DNA from: Planctomycetota bacterium
GTDB taxonomy: Bacteria; Planctomycetota; Phycisphaerae; Phycisphaerales; UBA5793
DNA length: 64,000 nt
Assembly: GCA_963205185.1 (NCBI GenBank)
Contig: CAUJHZ010000023.1
Coordinates: 1-64,000, forward strand
Direction: 5' to 3'
The notes under the pieces are model-generated. The model had not been told where the DNA came from, ran no database searches, and worked only from the letters and a program-made list of their open reading frames with translations. Below are positions 26,097-36,184 of this stretch, in pieces. Made by a program: the position numbers and the translations under genes. Every line of letters starts with the position of its first letter. The first letter of the stretch is position 1.

Positions 26097-27083
26097 ATGA
26101 GCGAAGTGCTTGGCCGAGCCGTTCACGATGCAGCCGACGCGACGCCTGTGGCTCCGCCTCCCGTCGTCGTCGTCAAATCCCAGTCCGGCGCCACGACGCT
26201 TGCTTATGCCAACAACCTCGTCGGCGGCATCCGGATGGCGCTCTACGTGCTCGTCGGCATGACCGGAGGTGTGATGCTGCTCAACTGGCTGCGCGGCTCG
26301 GGCATGACGCTGAGTGTCATTGCGATCGTCGTCGGACAGTCCGCGGTCTTTGCACTCCTCGTCGTTCCCGGCATGATCCGCCGCAGCCGCCAATGGCGCG
26401 AGGATTCGCGCATTCACAACGAGAAGCCGCTCGACCCTGATGATCGCTCAGCCGTGGTGCGCGGGGCGCTGCTCGAAGTCGGCGGTTTGGCCCGGCAGCA
26501 CTGGCTCACCGGCCGCGCCGATACGCGCTGGCGGCATCGGTTCCAGGAACTGCTGCGAAGCGCTGGCCTCCCGCCCGCGCTGGTCATCCTTCAACACGAG
26601 GTGAGCAACCCGGTCCAGGCGATCCACCTGGATGACGCCTTCGTCGAGCCCGAGCGGATGCTCGGCGGCATGTCGCGCCGATCCCGGCAGTACTGGTTCC
26701 AGATCGTGTTCCTCTTGTTCTTTCTGTGGCTGATGATCAGCAGCGCCATGCGCGGCGACTTGATCGTCACGGCCTGTCTCGCGGTCGGCGTGGCGGCGTT
26801 CGGCGTCCAGCTTCTCCGCGCGCATGGCGTGCACGTGTCCGAAGCCCGGGCGCCCGTGCTGGGCATGGGCGTCTACTCCGACTGGAAGGGTCGGCGCTGG
26901 AGCATTCTCGATTCCACCGTCTACATCTACTCGATGCGCGTGGGTCTCAATGACTTGTTCGCTGCCGAACTCGTCGGCCCGCAGGGCCATACGGTTGTGC
27001 CCTTTCAGGGCCTCGACGACCCCGCCCTGAAGATGTTCTGGCAGCGCTGGATGCACCCGCATCCCCGGCCGGATCTGGTGTAG
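26097..27083 (+). CDS. Membrane protein of unknown function, tandem paralogue 1
   Basis: A 328-residue protein I do not recognise. It has a proline-valine-rich N-terminal segment, then two membrane segments (about residues 40-90), a soluble stretch with the GRADTRWRHRFQELLRSAGLPPALVI and FVEPERMLGGMSRRS motifs, two more membrane segments (about 200-240), and a C-terminal beta-rich domain with MGVYSDWKGRRW and DSTVYIYS. It ends in FWQRWMHPHPRPDLV. The gene at 28195 is a clear full-length paralogue and the one at 27116 a diverged one. The C-terminal domain resembles a small ligand-binding or PH-like strand pattern, but this is only an impression. Confidence 0.75.
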   Translation: MSEVLGRAVHDAADATPVAPPPVVVVKSQSGATTLAYANNLVGGIRMALYVLVGMTGGVMLLNWLRGSGMTLSVIAIVVGQSAVFALLVVPGMIRRSRQWREDSRIHNEKPLDPDDRSAVVRGALLEVGGLARQHWLTGRADTRWRHRFQELLRSAGLPPALVILQHEVSNPVQAIHLDDAFVEPERMLGGMSRRSRQYWFQIVFLLFFLWLMISSAMRGDLIVTACLAVGVAAFGVQLLRAHGVHVSEARAPVLGMGVYSDWKGRRWSILDSTVYIYSMRVGLNDLFAAELVGPQGHTVVPFQGLDDPALKMFWQRWMHPHPRPDLV

Positions 27084-27100
27084 ATTCTGGCGCTTGCAGA

Positions 27101-27106
27101 TACAAT
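27101..27106 (+). promoter_or_regulatory. TACAAT hexamer before second tandem membrane gene
   Basis: TACAAT ends 9 nt before the ATG at 27116, with no ribosome-binding site between them. It lies 17 nt after the stop of paralogue 1, so each tandem gene may have its own promoter. Confidence 0.5.
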
Positions 27107-27115
27107 GCGCCTCAC

Positions 27116-28081
27116 ATGCCTGAGAACGCGTCGCCCGCAGATCAATCGGAAATGCCTCAATGCGCTGCACACCCGCAGCGGGTGGTTCTGGCGAATCTGA
27201 AGGACCTGCGGGATCCGTGGGGAGACCTTCGTTCGGCGGCGAAGAGCGTGGTCGCGCTCGTCATACTCGCCATCTTCGGACTGGTGTTTGGCGACCTTTC
27301 CGCGCTGTCCATTTCGCGTGCTGAAGTCGCAATGCTGGCTGCCGGTATCGTGCTGATCTTCGTTCTGTTGTGGCCGGCAGCAGTCTTGTTGTCGTGGCTG
27401 AGAGACAGAAGCAAAGCGCGCGTCGAGCTGAGCAGGCGCGGCGAGCCGCGCGCTATCAGTGCAGACGTCGAAGCGCTCCTGCACACGGCCGGTGGGCTTG
27501 TGCCCAGGCCCTTCTGGAAGTCAGTCCGAGGGTACGATTCGAAATGGTTCCAGGAGTCGTTGCGCTCGCTCGAACATCCCGACACGATCACGATCGTTGA
27601 CTCGCGCTACCGCCGATTGATCGATTCGATCGATCTCGTTGATCGGTTCATGGAGCCGGAGACGATCGACAGCCGCCCGCGAATCGACACCACGCTCGCG
27701 GTGCTCTTCGGTCTCATGTTTCTCGCAGGCATCGCCACGGTATTCAATGGCATGACGTCGTGGACGAATCCAGTGCTCATCGCCGCCGGCGTTCTGATGT
27801 TCTGGCAACTGATGGGGCCCGTCATCTGGGTGCGCGCATTCGGAATCGGCGCGGGCTATGCCCCGGTGGCCAATATGGGAGTCGTGAGCGCAGGCGAGGA
27901 GCGACACTGGACCGTCAATGACTCGTGCATGCTGGTGCGAACCAACGGCCGCCGATTGCTTGCCGAGTTCATCGGCCCGGCCGGATACCTGCGGATCGAA
28001 TATCAGAACGCAGCAGATGCCGGCTTTCGCGAACTCTGGCAGCGCTGGATGCATCCGCATCCCCGGCCGGAGCTGGTGTAG
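27116..28081 (+). CDS. Membrane protein of unknown function, tandem paralogue 2
   Basis: A 321-residue protein with the same layout as its neighbours: two membrane segments near residues 45-95, a soluble linker, two more near 200-240 and a C-terminal strand-rich domain. It has diverged most. The YSD.KGRRW motif of the others is replaced by GEERHWTVNDSCML, and the FVEPER motif by FMEPETIDSRP. The C-terminal WQRWMHPHPRPELV is nevertheless conserved. I do not recognise the family. The strong conservation of this tail, even at DNA level, argues that the tail is functional or kept alike by gene conversion. Confidence 0.72.
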   Translation: MPENASPADQSEMPQCAAHPQRVVLANLKDLRDPWGDLRSAAKSVVALVILAIFGLVFGDLSALSISRAEVAMLAAGIVLIFVLLWPAAVLLSWLRDRSKARVELSRRGEPRAISADVEALLHTAGGLVPRPFWKSVRGYDSKWFQESLRSLEHPDTITIVDSRYRRLIDSIDLVDRFMEPETIDSRPRIDTTLAVLFGLMFLAGIATVFNGMTSWTNPVLIAAGVLMFWQLMGPVIWVRAFGIGAGYAPVANMGVVSAGEERHWTVNDSCMLVRTNGRRLLAEFIGPAGYLRIEYQNAADAGFRELWQRWMHPHPRPELV

Positions 28082-28179
28082 CTTTGCATTAGTGTACTAC
28101 GACGCGTTCCAGTTGCCAGACGTCGCACCTGCACGACGAGCAACGCAGCAACGATCGGCTGAGTCGCGCCGCCGTCGCG

Positions 28180-28185
28180 TACAAT
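28180..28185 (+). promoter_or_regulatory. TACAAT hexamer before third tandem membrane gene
   Basis: TACAAT ends 9 nt before the ATG at 28195, matching the arrangement before paralogues 1 and 2. No -35 box or ribosome-binding site is evident. Confidence 0.5.
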
Positions 28186-28194
28186 GCAGGCTGC

Positions 28195-29184
28195 ATGACA
28201 GTTTCTCCGGTTGATGCAGCCAGTCTTCAGCCGATGCAGGCGACGATCAGCCCGCCGCCTGTGGTCGTGCTCGACTCGCCGCGTTCAAAGTCGTACGCGT
28301 ATGAGCTCGACGTTGTCGGCGGCGCTCGCGTCTCGATTGGCGGCCCAGTGGGCGTGCTTACAGCGGTCGTGGGACTCAGCCTTCTGGAGGGGCGCAGTCT
28401 GTCCATGCCGCTGTGGATCGGACTCACCGTCTACCTCGCGATTTTCTCGCTCGTGAGTGCTTCCATGGTCTATGCGCGTCTGGGAGACTGGAAGGCGGAT
28501 CGGGCGGCGCATCGCGCTGACGCGGCAACGGCGAACACGAGTGATCCAAAGTGGGTCGTCAAGAGCACCCTGCTCGAGAACGGGGGACTGTGCGGCCTGG
28601 ACTGGCTGACCGGCCGGGCGAGACCCGGCAGTGTCGGACGTTTCCAGAGCGCTCTTCAGGAGGCCGGGCTGCCTCGCGCTCTTGTCATCGTGCAGCCTGA
28701 TGTAATGGCGGCGTTGGACGACATCCCGCTCGATGCAACATTCGTCGAGCCTGAGCGAGTGCTGGGCGCGATGTCGCGCCGATCCGGTGCGTTTTGGTTT
28801 CAGGCGGTATTGGCCGTCTACTTCACATGGCTGCTCACCAACGCCGCACTCCAAGGCAAGTGGGTCATGGCGGGGCTGTTTCTGCTAGGTATGGTGACAC
28901 TTGGAATGGAGCTGCTCAAGACTTTCGGCGTTCATCTCACGCAGGCGAATGCCCCGGTGATGGGCATGGGCGTCTACTCAGACGACAAGGGGCGCCGCTG
29001 GACGGTTCAGGATTCGACAGTCTATCTCTATCCATCCCGGGCTGGAGTGGGAAAAGGTGCGGTCGCCGAATTGATCGGTCCCGACGGGCACTGCACGCGA
29101 GTTTTCCATGGGCCGGGTGACCCCGCGCTGAAGATGTTCTGGCAGCGCTGGATGCACCCGCATCCCCGGCCGGAGCTGGTGTAG
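28195..29184 (+). CDS. Membrane protein of unknown function, tandem paralogue 3
   Basis: A 329-residue protein that aligns end to end with paralogue 1. Shared stretches include PPPVVV near the N-terminus, LTGRA, AGLPRALVI, FVEPERVLGAMSRRS, GMGVYSDDKGRRWTVQDSTVYLY and the terminal FWQRWMHPHPRPELV. It has four predicted membrane segments in two hairpins. No enzyme motif is seen. The gene follows paralogue 2 after 113 bp with its own TACAAT hexamer, so the three may be expressed separately. Confidence 0.75.
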   Translation: MTVSPVDAASLQPMQATISPPPVVVLDSPRSKSYAYELDVVGGARVSIGGPVGVLTAVVGLSLLEGRSLSMPLWIGLTVYLAIFSLVSASMVYARLGDWKADRAAHRADAATANTSDPKWVVKSTLLENGGLCGLDWLTGRARPGSVGRFQSALQEAGLPRALVIVQPDVMAALDDIPLDATFVEPERVLGAMSRRSGAFWFQAVLAVYFTWLLTNAALQGKWVMAGLFLLGMVTLGMELLKTFGVHLTQANAPVMGMGVYSDDKGRRWTVQDSTVYLYPSRAGVGKGAVAELIGPDGHCTRVFHGPGDPALKMFWQRWMHPHPRPELV

Positions 29185-29242
29185 GCGGGGCGCGCAGCAG
29201 GATCTTCGCGCGATCGTGCAACGTGAACGGCTTCAGCGGAGT

Positions 29243-30025
29243 ATGACACGCATGAACAATCTCGACTCCAGCAATCTCTCGCCTTCACTTTGGCTCATCC
29301 GGCTTTGCAGTGCTGCCTGCACCCTCGCCGCCGCGGCCGTGCCTGGCGGCTGCACGACCGGCGCCACCAGCGTGGCGCAATACGGCGCCATGCGGCAGGT
29401 CATGCGCGAAGGGCAGACTGAGCCTCGCATCCGCCTGACGGATGCCGTCGCCGTGCCGCATGCCTACGGCGTGGGCGCGCTGGAAGGCCTGACGGGCGAA
29501 GTCACGATCGTGGATGGATCGGTCTGGGTCGCCCGGGTGGCGCATGCAGGCGTGGATATGAGCGGACCGGCGCCGGCCGCACAGGATCAGGCCACGCTTC
29601 TGACGCTGGCCCATATTGCCCGCTGGGAGTCGGTTCCACTGACAACGACCATCGAAGGAGCCGCGCTTGAGTCGTACATCAAAGCCGCGGCGCGCGACAT
29701 GGGAATCGACACGAGCAAGCCATTCCCATTTGTGATCGAAGGCGACGCCATCCGCGTCGATCTGCACGTCATCAACGGCTACTGCCCCAGCGCGGTTGAT
29801 CCCGCGACCATGGACGCCCAGCCGTGGGTCTGGTCGAGTCCGGCGCCGGGGCGGGCGGTCATCGTCGGCTTCTACGCGCCCGACGCAGCCGGCGTCATGA
29901 CGCACCACGGCACAGCCGTGCACATGCACGCCGTTGTCGACATTGACGGGCGGACGGTTGCAGGGCACGTCGATGAAGCCGCTGCGGGCGCTGGCGCGGT
30001 GCTGCGCCTGCCTTCGGCGCGTTGA
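29243..30025 (+). CDS. Acetolactate-decarboxylase-like lipoprotein
   Basis: A 260-residue protein with a lipobox-like PGGC (Cys37) after a hydrophobic segment, so it is probably membrane-anchored outside the cytoplasm. Residues 55-110 contain AYGVGALEGLTGEVTIVDG, and the C-terminal part has HMHAVVDIDG...AGHVDE. The His227-x-His229 and His242 spacing resembles the zinc ligands of alpha-acetolactate decarboxylase (BudA), and the overall length fits. An exported form is odd because acetolactate is a cytoplasmic metabolite, so this may be a family member with another role. An AGCGGAG ribosome-binding site precedes the ATG at 29243; another ATG lies three codons on. Confidence 0.6.
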   Translation: MTRMNNLDSSNLSPSLWLIRLCSAACTLAAAAVPGGCTTGATSVAQYGAMRQVMREGQTEPRIRLTDAVAVPHAYGVGALEGLTGEVTIVDGSVWVARVAHAGVDMSGPAPAAQDQATLLTLAHIARWESVPLTTTIEGAALESYIKAAARDMGIDTSKPFPFVIEGDAIRVDLHVINGYCPSAVDPATMDAQPWVWSSPAPGRAVIVGFYAPDAAGVMTHHGTAVHMHAVVDIDGRTVAGHVDEAAAGAGAVLRLPSAR

Positions 30026-30083
30026 ACGATGCATCGTGCGGCGGCCTGCGCAGTGGCCCCCGGCCTTCGCTGCCGGCTCGCCC

Positions 30084-31064
30084 TCACCCGTTCGGCGTCG
30101 GCACACGGAACTGCGCCAGGTCCACGCCCTTGAAGTACTCGATCGTCTTGCCGAGTCCTTCGCGCAGCTGGATCTTCGGCTCCCAGCCAAGCTTGTCCTT
30201 CGCCAGGTCGATCACCGGCTGCCGCTGCGTCGGATCGTCTGCGGGCAGGTCCTCGTAGATGATCTTCGACTTCGTCCCCGTCATCTCGACGACCATCTCG
30301 GCGAGTTGTTTGATGGTGAACTCATTCGGGTTTCCGAGGTTGACCGGACCGATGAACGCATCCGGCCCGTTCATCATGCGGATGATGCCCTCGACGAGAT
30401 CATCGACGTAGCAGAACGAGCGCGTCTGGCTTCCGTCGCCGTAGATGGTGATGTCCTCGCCGGTGAGCGCCTGGCGGATGAAGTTGGACACGACGCGCCC
30501 GTCATACGGATGCATGCGCGGCCCGTAGGTATTGAAGATGCGAATGACGCGGATGTTCAGGCCGTTGGACCGGTGATAGTCGAAGCACAGCGTCTCCGCG
30601 GCCCGCTTGCCTTCGTCGTAACAGGCGCGCGGCCCGATGGGATTGACGTTGCCGCGATACGACTCGGGTTGCGGGTGCACCTCCGGGTCGCCGTAGACCT
30701 CGCTCGTCGAGGCGTGCAGCACCTTGGCGCGCGTCCGCTTGGCCATGCCCAGCACGTTGATGATCCCGATGACGCTGGTCTTCATCGTCTTGATCGGGTT
30801 CCACTGGTAGTGGATCGGGCTGGCCGGACAGGCCATGTTGTAGATTTCATCGACCTCGAGCCAGATGGGGTGAGTGACGTCGTGGCGGATGAGTTCGAAG
30901 TTGGGCTTGCCCAGCAGGTGGGAGATGTTGATCTTCTGGCTGGTGAAGAAATTGTCGAGGCAAATGACGTCGTGTCCCTGCGCGACGAGCCGGTCGCACA
31001 GGTGCGAGCCCAGAAACCCGGCGCCGCCGGTGACGAGAACGCGTTTCATTTTCGAGATCGACAC
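30084..31064 (-). CDS. UDP-glucuronate decarboxylase (UDP-xylose synthase)
   Basis: A 326-residue extended SDR. The NAD motif [19 protein letters not shown], the catalytic [13 protein letters not shown] and [11 protein letters not shown], and [12 protein letters not shown] are the standard signature of UDP-glucuronate decarboxylase, which converts UDP-glucuronate to UDP-xylose. I chose the GTG start at 31064 because GGAG lies 7 nt before it; the ATG at 31049 lacks a ribosome-binding site. With the dehydrogenase at 18297 it would give a UDP-glucose to UDP-xylose route for the glycan genes. It converges with the lipoprotein gene at 29243. Confidence 0.92.
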   Translation of the reverse strand: MSISKMKRVLVTGGAGFLGSHLCDRLVAQGHDVICLDNFFTSQKINISHLLGKPNFELIRHDVTHPIWLEVDEIYNMACPASPIHYQWNPIKTMKTSVIGIINVLGMAKRTRAKVLHASTSEVYGDPEVHPQPESYRGNVNPIGPRACYDEGKRAAETLCFDYHRSNGLNIRVIRIFNTYGPRMHPYDGRVVSNFIRQALTGEDITIYGDGSQTRSFCYVDDLVEGIIRMMNGPDAFIGPVNLGNPNEFTIKQLAEMVVEMTGTKSKIIYEDLPADDPTQRQPVIDLAKDKLGWEPKIQLREGLGKTIEYFKGVDLAQFRVPTPNG

Positions 31065-31162
31065 GGTAGTGCTCCGAAACTGATGACGCCGGCGGCCCTA
31101 ACGAAACGGCCCGCAACAGCATCGGCCGGATCAGCCACCGGAATGACAACAGTAGGCCCCGC

Positions 31163-31185
31163 CGGCGCCGAGCGAGTCGGCGCCG
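31163..31185. repeat. GC hairpin between sulfatase and UXS genes
   Basis: A perfect 9-bp stem (CGGCGCCGA paired with TCGGCGCCG) with a 5-nt loop lies after the sulfatase stop on the minus strand. No T-run follows, so it is not a typical intrinsic terminator; it could stabilise the mRNA 3' end. Confidence 0.45.
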
Positions 31186-31216
31186 TGAAGATCATCACGC
31201 GCACTGCGTGCGGCGT

Positions 31217-33223
31217 TCAATCGAGCGTCAGCCGCAGACCCGCGATGTTCATGAGAAATACCCGTTGATCTCCCTCGAGTCCGGGCAGAACATCCGCGAT
31301 GAGCACCACGCCGTCGTTCGACCACGGCCGATCGTGCCACTCCAGCACCAGATCCAGGAGGTCTTCATCGTGGCCGAAGCTCAGTGGCGTACCGAGCGTC
31401 AGCGGCACGCCGAACTGCTTCGGTCCTGGAGGGTTGGAAATGATGTGCGGCGGCAGATCGACTGCTCCCAGAGACGTCCCGCTGTCGTGTTCGTCGTTGA
31501 TATCTCGCCACCGGGTGTTGCCCGACGACGACCACGACTCGGTCATCTCATAGACGCGGATGACGCCGATGTCGGTCTCGTCGGGCTCCGTCGATTCGCG
31601 CGAAAACCCGAAGGCGATCTGCGCCGCGACGATGTCATCCACGGACTTGCCCTGAGGCAGGAGCGATTCGAGCCGACCGATGTCGAACTTGACGAGCACG
31701 CGGCATTCGCGCTCATCACTCCGCTGCGGGTGAAACGTGCCCAGCGCAAGAGTGGTGGTGCCGGTGTTGTCATCCTCGTCAATCCACATCACGTCGGCGA
31801 CGGGCACGTCGATCTGCAGTTCCGACCGCGTGCTCATGGCGCACGGCCAGTAGTCCACGAGTTCATCTCGCATGGCGAGATACTGCTCTCGCTCACTCGA
31901 ATTCATGCCGGAGCGGACGAGGTTGTCCAATTCGCCGGGGTCGGAATCGAGATCGTAGAACTCATCCGTCGAAAGCGGCGCCAGCGCGGGTCCGCCGCCG
32001 CGCGCGATGAGTTTGTACTCGCCGTCGGTCAGTGCGACGCGAGACTGCGATGGGTCATCCGGGTGGCCGTCAAACGCGACGCTCATCGTACGGGCCGCCC
32101 CGGTGCGCGAATAGCCGATCCGATCGGCGAAACTCCGGCTGTCGCGCGGCTCGTCGCCGCGGTTGCCCAGTGAAGCGTCGGCGACGTCGGCAATCGTTTC
32201 AAAGAGGTCCGCGGCGCTGACGGGGCGATCCTCGGCGCGGCCGTCGTGCGAAACATCTTCACCGAACACGAAGAGCGGCACGCGCGTGCCCGGCTCATAC
32301 AGGCTGCCCTTGGCCCGGTGGCCGTGCACAGACACCTGAGGCGGCGTGCCGTTGTCCCCCATGAAGAAAACAACCGTGTTGCTGCTCTCGCGATAGCGGC
32401 CGCGGCTGTCCACGACCTCAAGCTCCTGAAGCAGCCGCAGCAGTTCCGTGTCGAGCGCTTCCACCACGGCGCGGTAGCGATTGCGGTCGGTATCGTCCTC
32501 GTAGTAGCGTTCACCGCTGGGCAGCAGCCGCTCATCGGTCCTCCACCAGTCCCTCGGCTCGCGCCCCGAGGCGTCCTCGCGCTGGTGCGCGTCGATCGAC
32601 CAGAAGAACAGGGCGTATGGATCTTGTTGGTGCGGCCGATTCCGCACCGCATCCACCGCCTGATCTACCGAGAGGCTGATGTGCTCGTCTCCGACTTCGA
32701 GCGGGTCGTCGAGCAGGAGGGTGTCCTCATAGTCATAGAAAACGTCGAAACCCTGCTCTTCCGGCTGAATGCCGACGCCGTCGTCCCAGCCCAAGTGCCA
32801 CTTATCAATCAGGATGGTGTGGTAATCCTCCGCCCGGAGGACTTCGGCAATCGTCCTTTCCTGCGGCCGTAACGAGAGCGCCTGGCGAACGGGTGGCGTG
32901 GTGTCCGGCCAGATCACGCCGACAATGCCCGTGCGGAACGCCTCGCGGCCACTCATCAGCGCTGCCCGGGTCGGGGAGCAGTTGGGGTAGGAGCGGGCGT
33001 TGGTGAATGACCGCCCATTGGCCGCCCACTGGGCGAGGTTGGGAGTGTGGCAGTTGAGGGCGTTGTCCCAATGCGCGCCCTCGATCGCTTCGGTCCCCAC
33101 ATCATCAACCAGGATGAAGATGATATTGGGCGGGTCGGCCAGTGCAGCGCCTGTCGTAAGCAACAGCGACGCCGCAACCGCGGCCTCGAAGCGGGAAAAA
33201 AGCGATGTCAGACCCCTCTTCAT
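31217..33223 (-). CDS. Secreted sulfatase with C-terminal DNRLRE-like domain
   Basis: A 668-residue exported hydrolase of the type I sulfatase family. A signal peptide ends near ALAD. The N-terminal metal site is IIFILVDDVG, and the formylglycine motif CSPTRAALMSGR places the modified Cys at residue 82. Further metal ligands lie in FFMGDNGTP and the GHRAKGSLYEPGTRVP loop. The last 190 residues (CRVLVKFDIGRLESLL, then VIRVYEMTESWSSSGNTRW) look like a DNRLRE-type carbohydrate-binding domain. The ATG at 33223 has AAGGA 8 nt upstream; a TTG one codon earlier is less likely. It probably desulfates an extracellular polysaccharide. The radical SAM gene in the window is not a sulfatase maturase. Confidence 0.88.
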   Translation of the reverse strand: MKRGLTSLFSRFEAAVAASLLLTTGAALADPPNIIFILVDDVGTEAIEGAHWDNALNCHTPNLAQWAANGRSFTNARSYPNCSPTRAALMSGREAFRTGIVGVIWPDTTPPVRQALSLRPQERTIAEVLRAEDYHTILIDKWHLGWDDGVGIQPEEQGFDVFYDYEDTLLLDDPLEVGDEHISLSVDQAVDAVRNRPHQQDPYALFFWSIDAHQREDASGREPRDWWRTDERLLPSGERYYEDDTDRNRYRAVVEALDTELLRLLQELEVVDSRGRYRESSNTVVFFMGDNGTPPQVSVHGHRAKGSLYEPGTRVPLFVFGEDVSHDGRAEDRPVSAADLFETIADVADASLGNRGDEPRDSRSFADRIGYSRTGAARTMSVAFDGHPDDPSQSRVALTDGEYKLIARGGGPALAPLSTDEFYDLDSDPGELDNLVRSGMNSSEREQYLAMRDELVDYWPCAMSTRSELQIDVPVADVMWIDEDDNTGTTTLALGTFHPQRSDERECRVLVKFDIGRLESLLPQGKSVDDIVAAQIAFGFSRESTEPDETDIGVIRVYEMTESWSSSGNTRWRDINDEHDSGTSLGAVDLPPHIISNPPGPKQFGVPLTLGTPLSFGHDEDLLDLVLEWHDRPWSNDGVVLIADVLPGLEGDQRVFLMNIAGLRLTLD

Positions 33224-33226
33224 CAA

Positions 33227-33574
33227 GTCCGTCCTTTCAATGCTTCACCACGATCCGCTGGCCGCTTACAGACTCTCCCAAGCGGCAGGATACAGAATAC
33301 GCGAGACCGGCGTTCGAGCGGCGAAGTTTTCATTTTCTATGTCTCTTTCTGCGTTAATTCTTGCCGGCCGGGTCGCCCAGTTGCCCGACTCTGCCTGTTT
33401 CGCCAGCCTGCCAGTTCGACAGACTTATCCGGCTGCTGCGTCCAATCCGCAGCCGGCGGACGGGAGAACCCCGTTGGCTCGCCGAAAAGCGGCCTTTACC
33501 CGACTTCCACCCGGCCCGGGACTTGCTTCAATCCTTGGGGCGACGTTGCCCAACGCGCATCAGGGAGTCGGATA
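33227..33574. other. Intergenic region upstream of clpB
   Basis: This 348-bp gap lies between the divergent sulfatase and clpB genes. An AT-rich patch at 33329-33362 is the likeliest promoter area, leaving a long leader. A hairpin (CCGGCTGC/GCAGCCGG at 33429-33456) lies in that leader. I looked for a CIRCE inverted repeat and a clear heat-shock sigma factor site and found neither. Confidence 0.4.
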
Positions 33575-36184
33575 ATGAGGATGGATCGATTTACCGTGCT
33601 GGCCCAGCAGGTCCTTGCCGATGCCCAGCAACTGGCGTCGAGCATGCAGCATGCGGAACTCCGCCCGCTGCACCTGCTGGCGGCGATGCTCGAGACCGAC
33701 GGCCAGAGCGGCCAGTCCATCGCCCACTCGATTGTCGAACGCACCGCGGCCGACCCCGACCGGATCGGGGAAATCGCGCGCGGCGAGTTGCGGCGCCTGC
33801 CGACCGTCTCGGGCGCCCAGCCCTCCGCCGCCTCGGACACCATCGCCGTGCTCAACAAGGCCGACGCCGAAGCCAAGGCGCTGGGGGATTCCTACGTCTC
33901 CACCGAGCACCTGCTGCTGGCGCTGGCCGACGTCAAGTCCGACGCCAAGGAAGTGCTTTCCGTGAACGCCGTGAAGCGCGACGTCTTGCTCAAGGCCATC
34001 AAGGCGATGCGGCAGGCCTCCGGGGTGTCCAACGTTCACGACCCGGGCGCCGAGAGCCAGTACGAAGCGCTCAAGAAGTACGCCATCGACCTCAACGAGA
34101 AAGCCCAGGAAGGTAAACTCGACCCCGTCATCGGGCGCGACGAGGAGATCCGCCGCTGCATGCAGGTGCTCAGCCGGCGAACAAAGAACAACCCCGTCCT
34201 CATCGGCGAGCCGGGCGTGGGCAAGACGGCCATCGCCGAAGGCCTCGCCCAGCGCATCGTCAACGGTGACTGCCCGGCGTCGCTCAAGCAGTCGCGCATC
34301 GTCGCGCTCGACGTCGGCGCGCTTCTCGCCGGCGCCAAGTACCGCGGCGAGTTTGAAGAGCGGCTCAAGGCGGTCCTGCGCGAAGTCGCGGCGAGCAACG
34401 GCCAGATCATCCTGTTCATCGACGAACTGCACACCATCGTCGGCGCCGGCGCTGCCGAAGGCGCCGTCTCAGCCGGCAACATGCTCAAGCCCGCCCTGGC
34501 GCGCGGCGAACTCCGCTGTATCGGCGCGACGACCCTCGACGAGTACCGCAAGTACATCGAGAAGGACGCCGCCTTCGAGCGCCGCTTCCAGCCCGTGTTC
34601 GTCGGCGAGCCCAGTCTCGAAGACACCATCGCCATCCTGCGCGGCCTCAAGTCGCGCTACGAAGCGCATCACGGCGTGCGCATCACCGATCCCGCCCTCA
34701 TCTCCACCGCCACGCTCAGCCACCGCTATATCGCCGACCGCTTCCTGCCCGACAAGGCCATCGACCTGCTTGACGAAGCTTCAGCCCGCCTGCGCATCGA
34801 GAACGACTCGATGCCCAGCGAACTCGATGAACTCCGCCGCGAGATCATGCGGCTCGAAATCGAGCGCGAAGCCCTCAAGCAGGAGTCCGACGAAGCCTCG
34901 CGCAAGCAACTGGACGCGGTGCAGAAGGAACTGGCCGAACTCAGCGAGAAGAGTTCATCGCTCTTCGCCCAGTGGGAGGCGCAGAAGAAGGAACTCGACA
35001 CCGTCAAGGCGATGAAAGAGAAAATCGAGGCCAAGCACACCGAACTCGAGCAGGCCCAGCGCCTGGGCGATCTTGAGCGAGCGGCCCGCATCCAGTACGG
35101 CGAACTGCGCGACCTCGAGAAGAACGTCGAGGCCGCCGAAGCCGAGTTGCGCAAGCGCCAGGCGTCGGGCGCGATGATGGTGAGCGAAGAAGTCACGCCC
35201 GAACACATCGCCGAGATCGTGAGCAAGTGGACCGGCATTCCGGTCTCCAAACTCGTGCAGGGCGAGAAGGAAAAACTCGTTCACATGGAGGAATACCTTG
35301 GCCGCCGCATGGTTGGCCAGGACGAAGCCGTTCGCGCCGTGAGCGACGCCGTGCGCCGCAGCCGCGCTGGCCTTGGCGATCCGCGCCGGCCCATCGGCTC
35401 GTTCCTCTTCCTCGGCCCCACCGGCGTGGGCAAGACTGAACTGTGCAAGGTCCTCGCCGAGTATCTCTTCGACACCGAAGATGCGATGGTGCGCATCGAC
35501 ATGAGCGAGTTCATGGAGAAGCACTCCGTGGCCCGGCTGATCGGCGCGCCGCCCGGGTACGTCGGCTACGAAGAGGGCGGCCGCCTCACCGAGGCCGTGC
35601 GCCGCCGGCCCTATTGCGTCATCCTGCTCGACGAGATCGAGAAGGCGCACCCCGACGTGTACAACGTGCTGCTGCAGGTGCTCGACGACGGCCGGCTGAC
35701 CGACGGCCACGGCCGCACCGTGGACTTCAAGAACACCATCGTCGTGATGACGAGCAACATCGGCAGCCAGCACCTGCAGGAACTCGCCTCGCGCCAGGCC
35801 CCCGAATGGGAGATCGAGGCCGCCGTCAAGGATGAACTCAAGCGGACGCTGCGGCCGGAACTGCTCAACCGCATCGACGAGACGATCGTCTTCCATCAGC
35901 TCACCAGGGAAGAGATCAGAGAGATCGTGCACATCCAGGTCAACCTGCTCCGCAGGCGGCTTGCCGAGCGCGAGATCCACATTGACCTGACGGACGCGGC
36001 GATCGACGCGATTGCCGATCTCGGCTACGACCCGGTGTACGGCGCCCGCCCGCTCAAGCGCGTGATCCAGCAGCAGATCGAAAACGCCCTGGCGTCGCGC
36101 CTGCTCGCCGGCGAATTCGGCGCCGGCGACCAGGTCGAAATCGATTATCAGGGGCGGTCGTTCGTGTTCAACAAGGCCGCATAG
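33575..36184 (+). CDS. clpB: ATP-dependent disaggregase ClpB
   Basis: An 869-residue AAA+ chaperone of the usual ClpB length. It has an N-terminal Clp repeat domain (1-150), a first ATPase with Walker A GEPGVGKT (211-218) and [12 protein letters not shown], a long coiled-coil middle domain rich in Glu/Lys/Leu (about 405-535), a second ATPase with GPTGVGKT (614-621) and GYVGYEEGG pore loop, and a C-terminal domain. It works with DnaK to resolubilise aggregates. The ATG at 33575 has AGGGAG 7 nt upstream; a second ATG two codons later is possible. No nucleotide-binding residue is missing. Confidence 0.95.
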   Translation: MRMDRFTVLAQQVLADAQQLASSMQHAELRPLHLLAAMLETDGQSGQSIAHSIVERTAADPDRIGEIARGELRRLPTVSGAQPSAASDTIAVLNKADAEAKALGDSYVSTEHLLLALADVKSDAKEVLSVNAVKRDVLLKAIKAMRQASGVSNVHDPGAESQYEALKKYAIDLNEKAQEGKLDPVIGRDEEIRRCMQVLSRRTKNNPVLIGEPGVGKTAIAEGLAQRIVNGDCPASLKQSRIVALDVGALLAGAKYRGEFEERLKAVLREVAASNGQIILFIDELHTIVGAGAAEGAVSAGNMLKPALARGELRCIGATTLDEYRKYIEKDAAFERRFQPVFVGEPSLEDTIAILRGLKSRYEAHHGVRITDPALISTATLSHRYIADRFLPDKAIDLLDEASARLRIENDSMPSELDELRREIMRLEIEREALKQESDEASRKQLDAVQKELAELSEKSSSLFAQWEAQKKELDTVKAMKEKIEAKHTELEQAQRLGDLERAARIQYGELRDLEKNVEAAEAELRKRQASGAMMVSEEVTPEHIAEIVSKWTGIPVSKLVQGEKEKLVHMEEYLGRRMVGQDEAVRAVSDAVRRSRAGLGDPRRPIGSFLFLGPTGVGKTELCKVLAEYLFDTEDAMVRIDMSEFMEKHSVARLIGAPPGYVGYEEGGRLTEAVRRRPYCVILLDEIEKAHPDVYNVLLQVLDDGRLTDGHGRTVDFKNTIVVMTSNIGSQHLQELASRQAPEWEIEAAVKDELKRTLRPELLNRIDETIVFHQLTREEIREIVHIQVNLLRRRLAEREIHIDLTDAAIDAIADLGYDPVYGARPLKRVIQQQIENALASRLLAGEFGAGDQVEIDYQGRSFVFNKAA

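Noticed and set aside
31163-31185. Intrinsic terminator of the sulfatase gene
   Set aside because: The stem is perfect but no T-run follows on the minus strand, so I list it only as a hairpin.
33227-33574. CIRCE element or heat-shock promoter before clpB
   Set aside because: No TTAGCACTC/GAGTGCTAA inverted repeat is present and no CTTGAA/CCCCAT pair with proper spacing was found.
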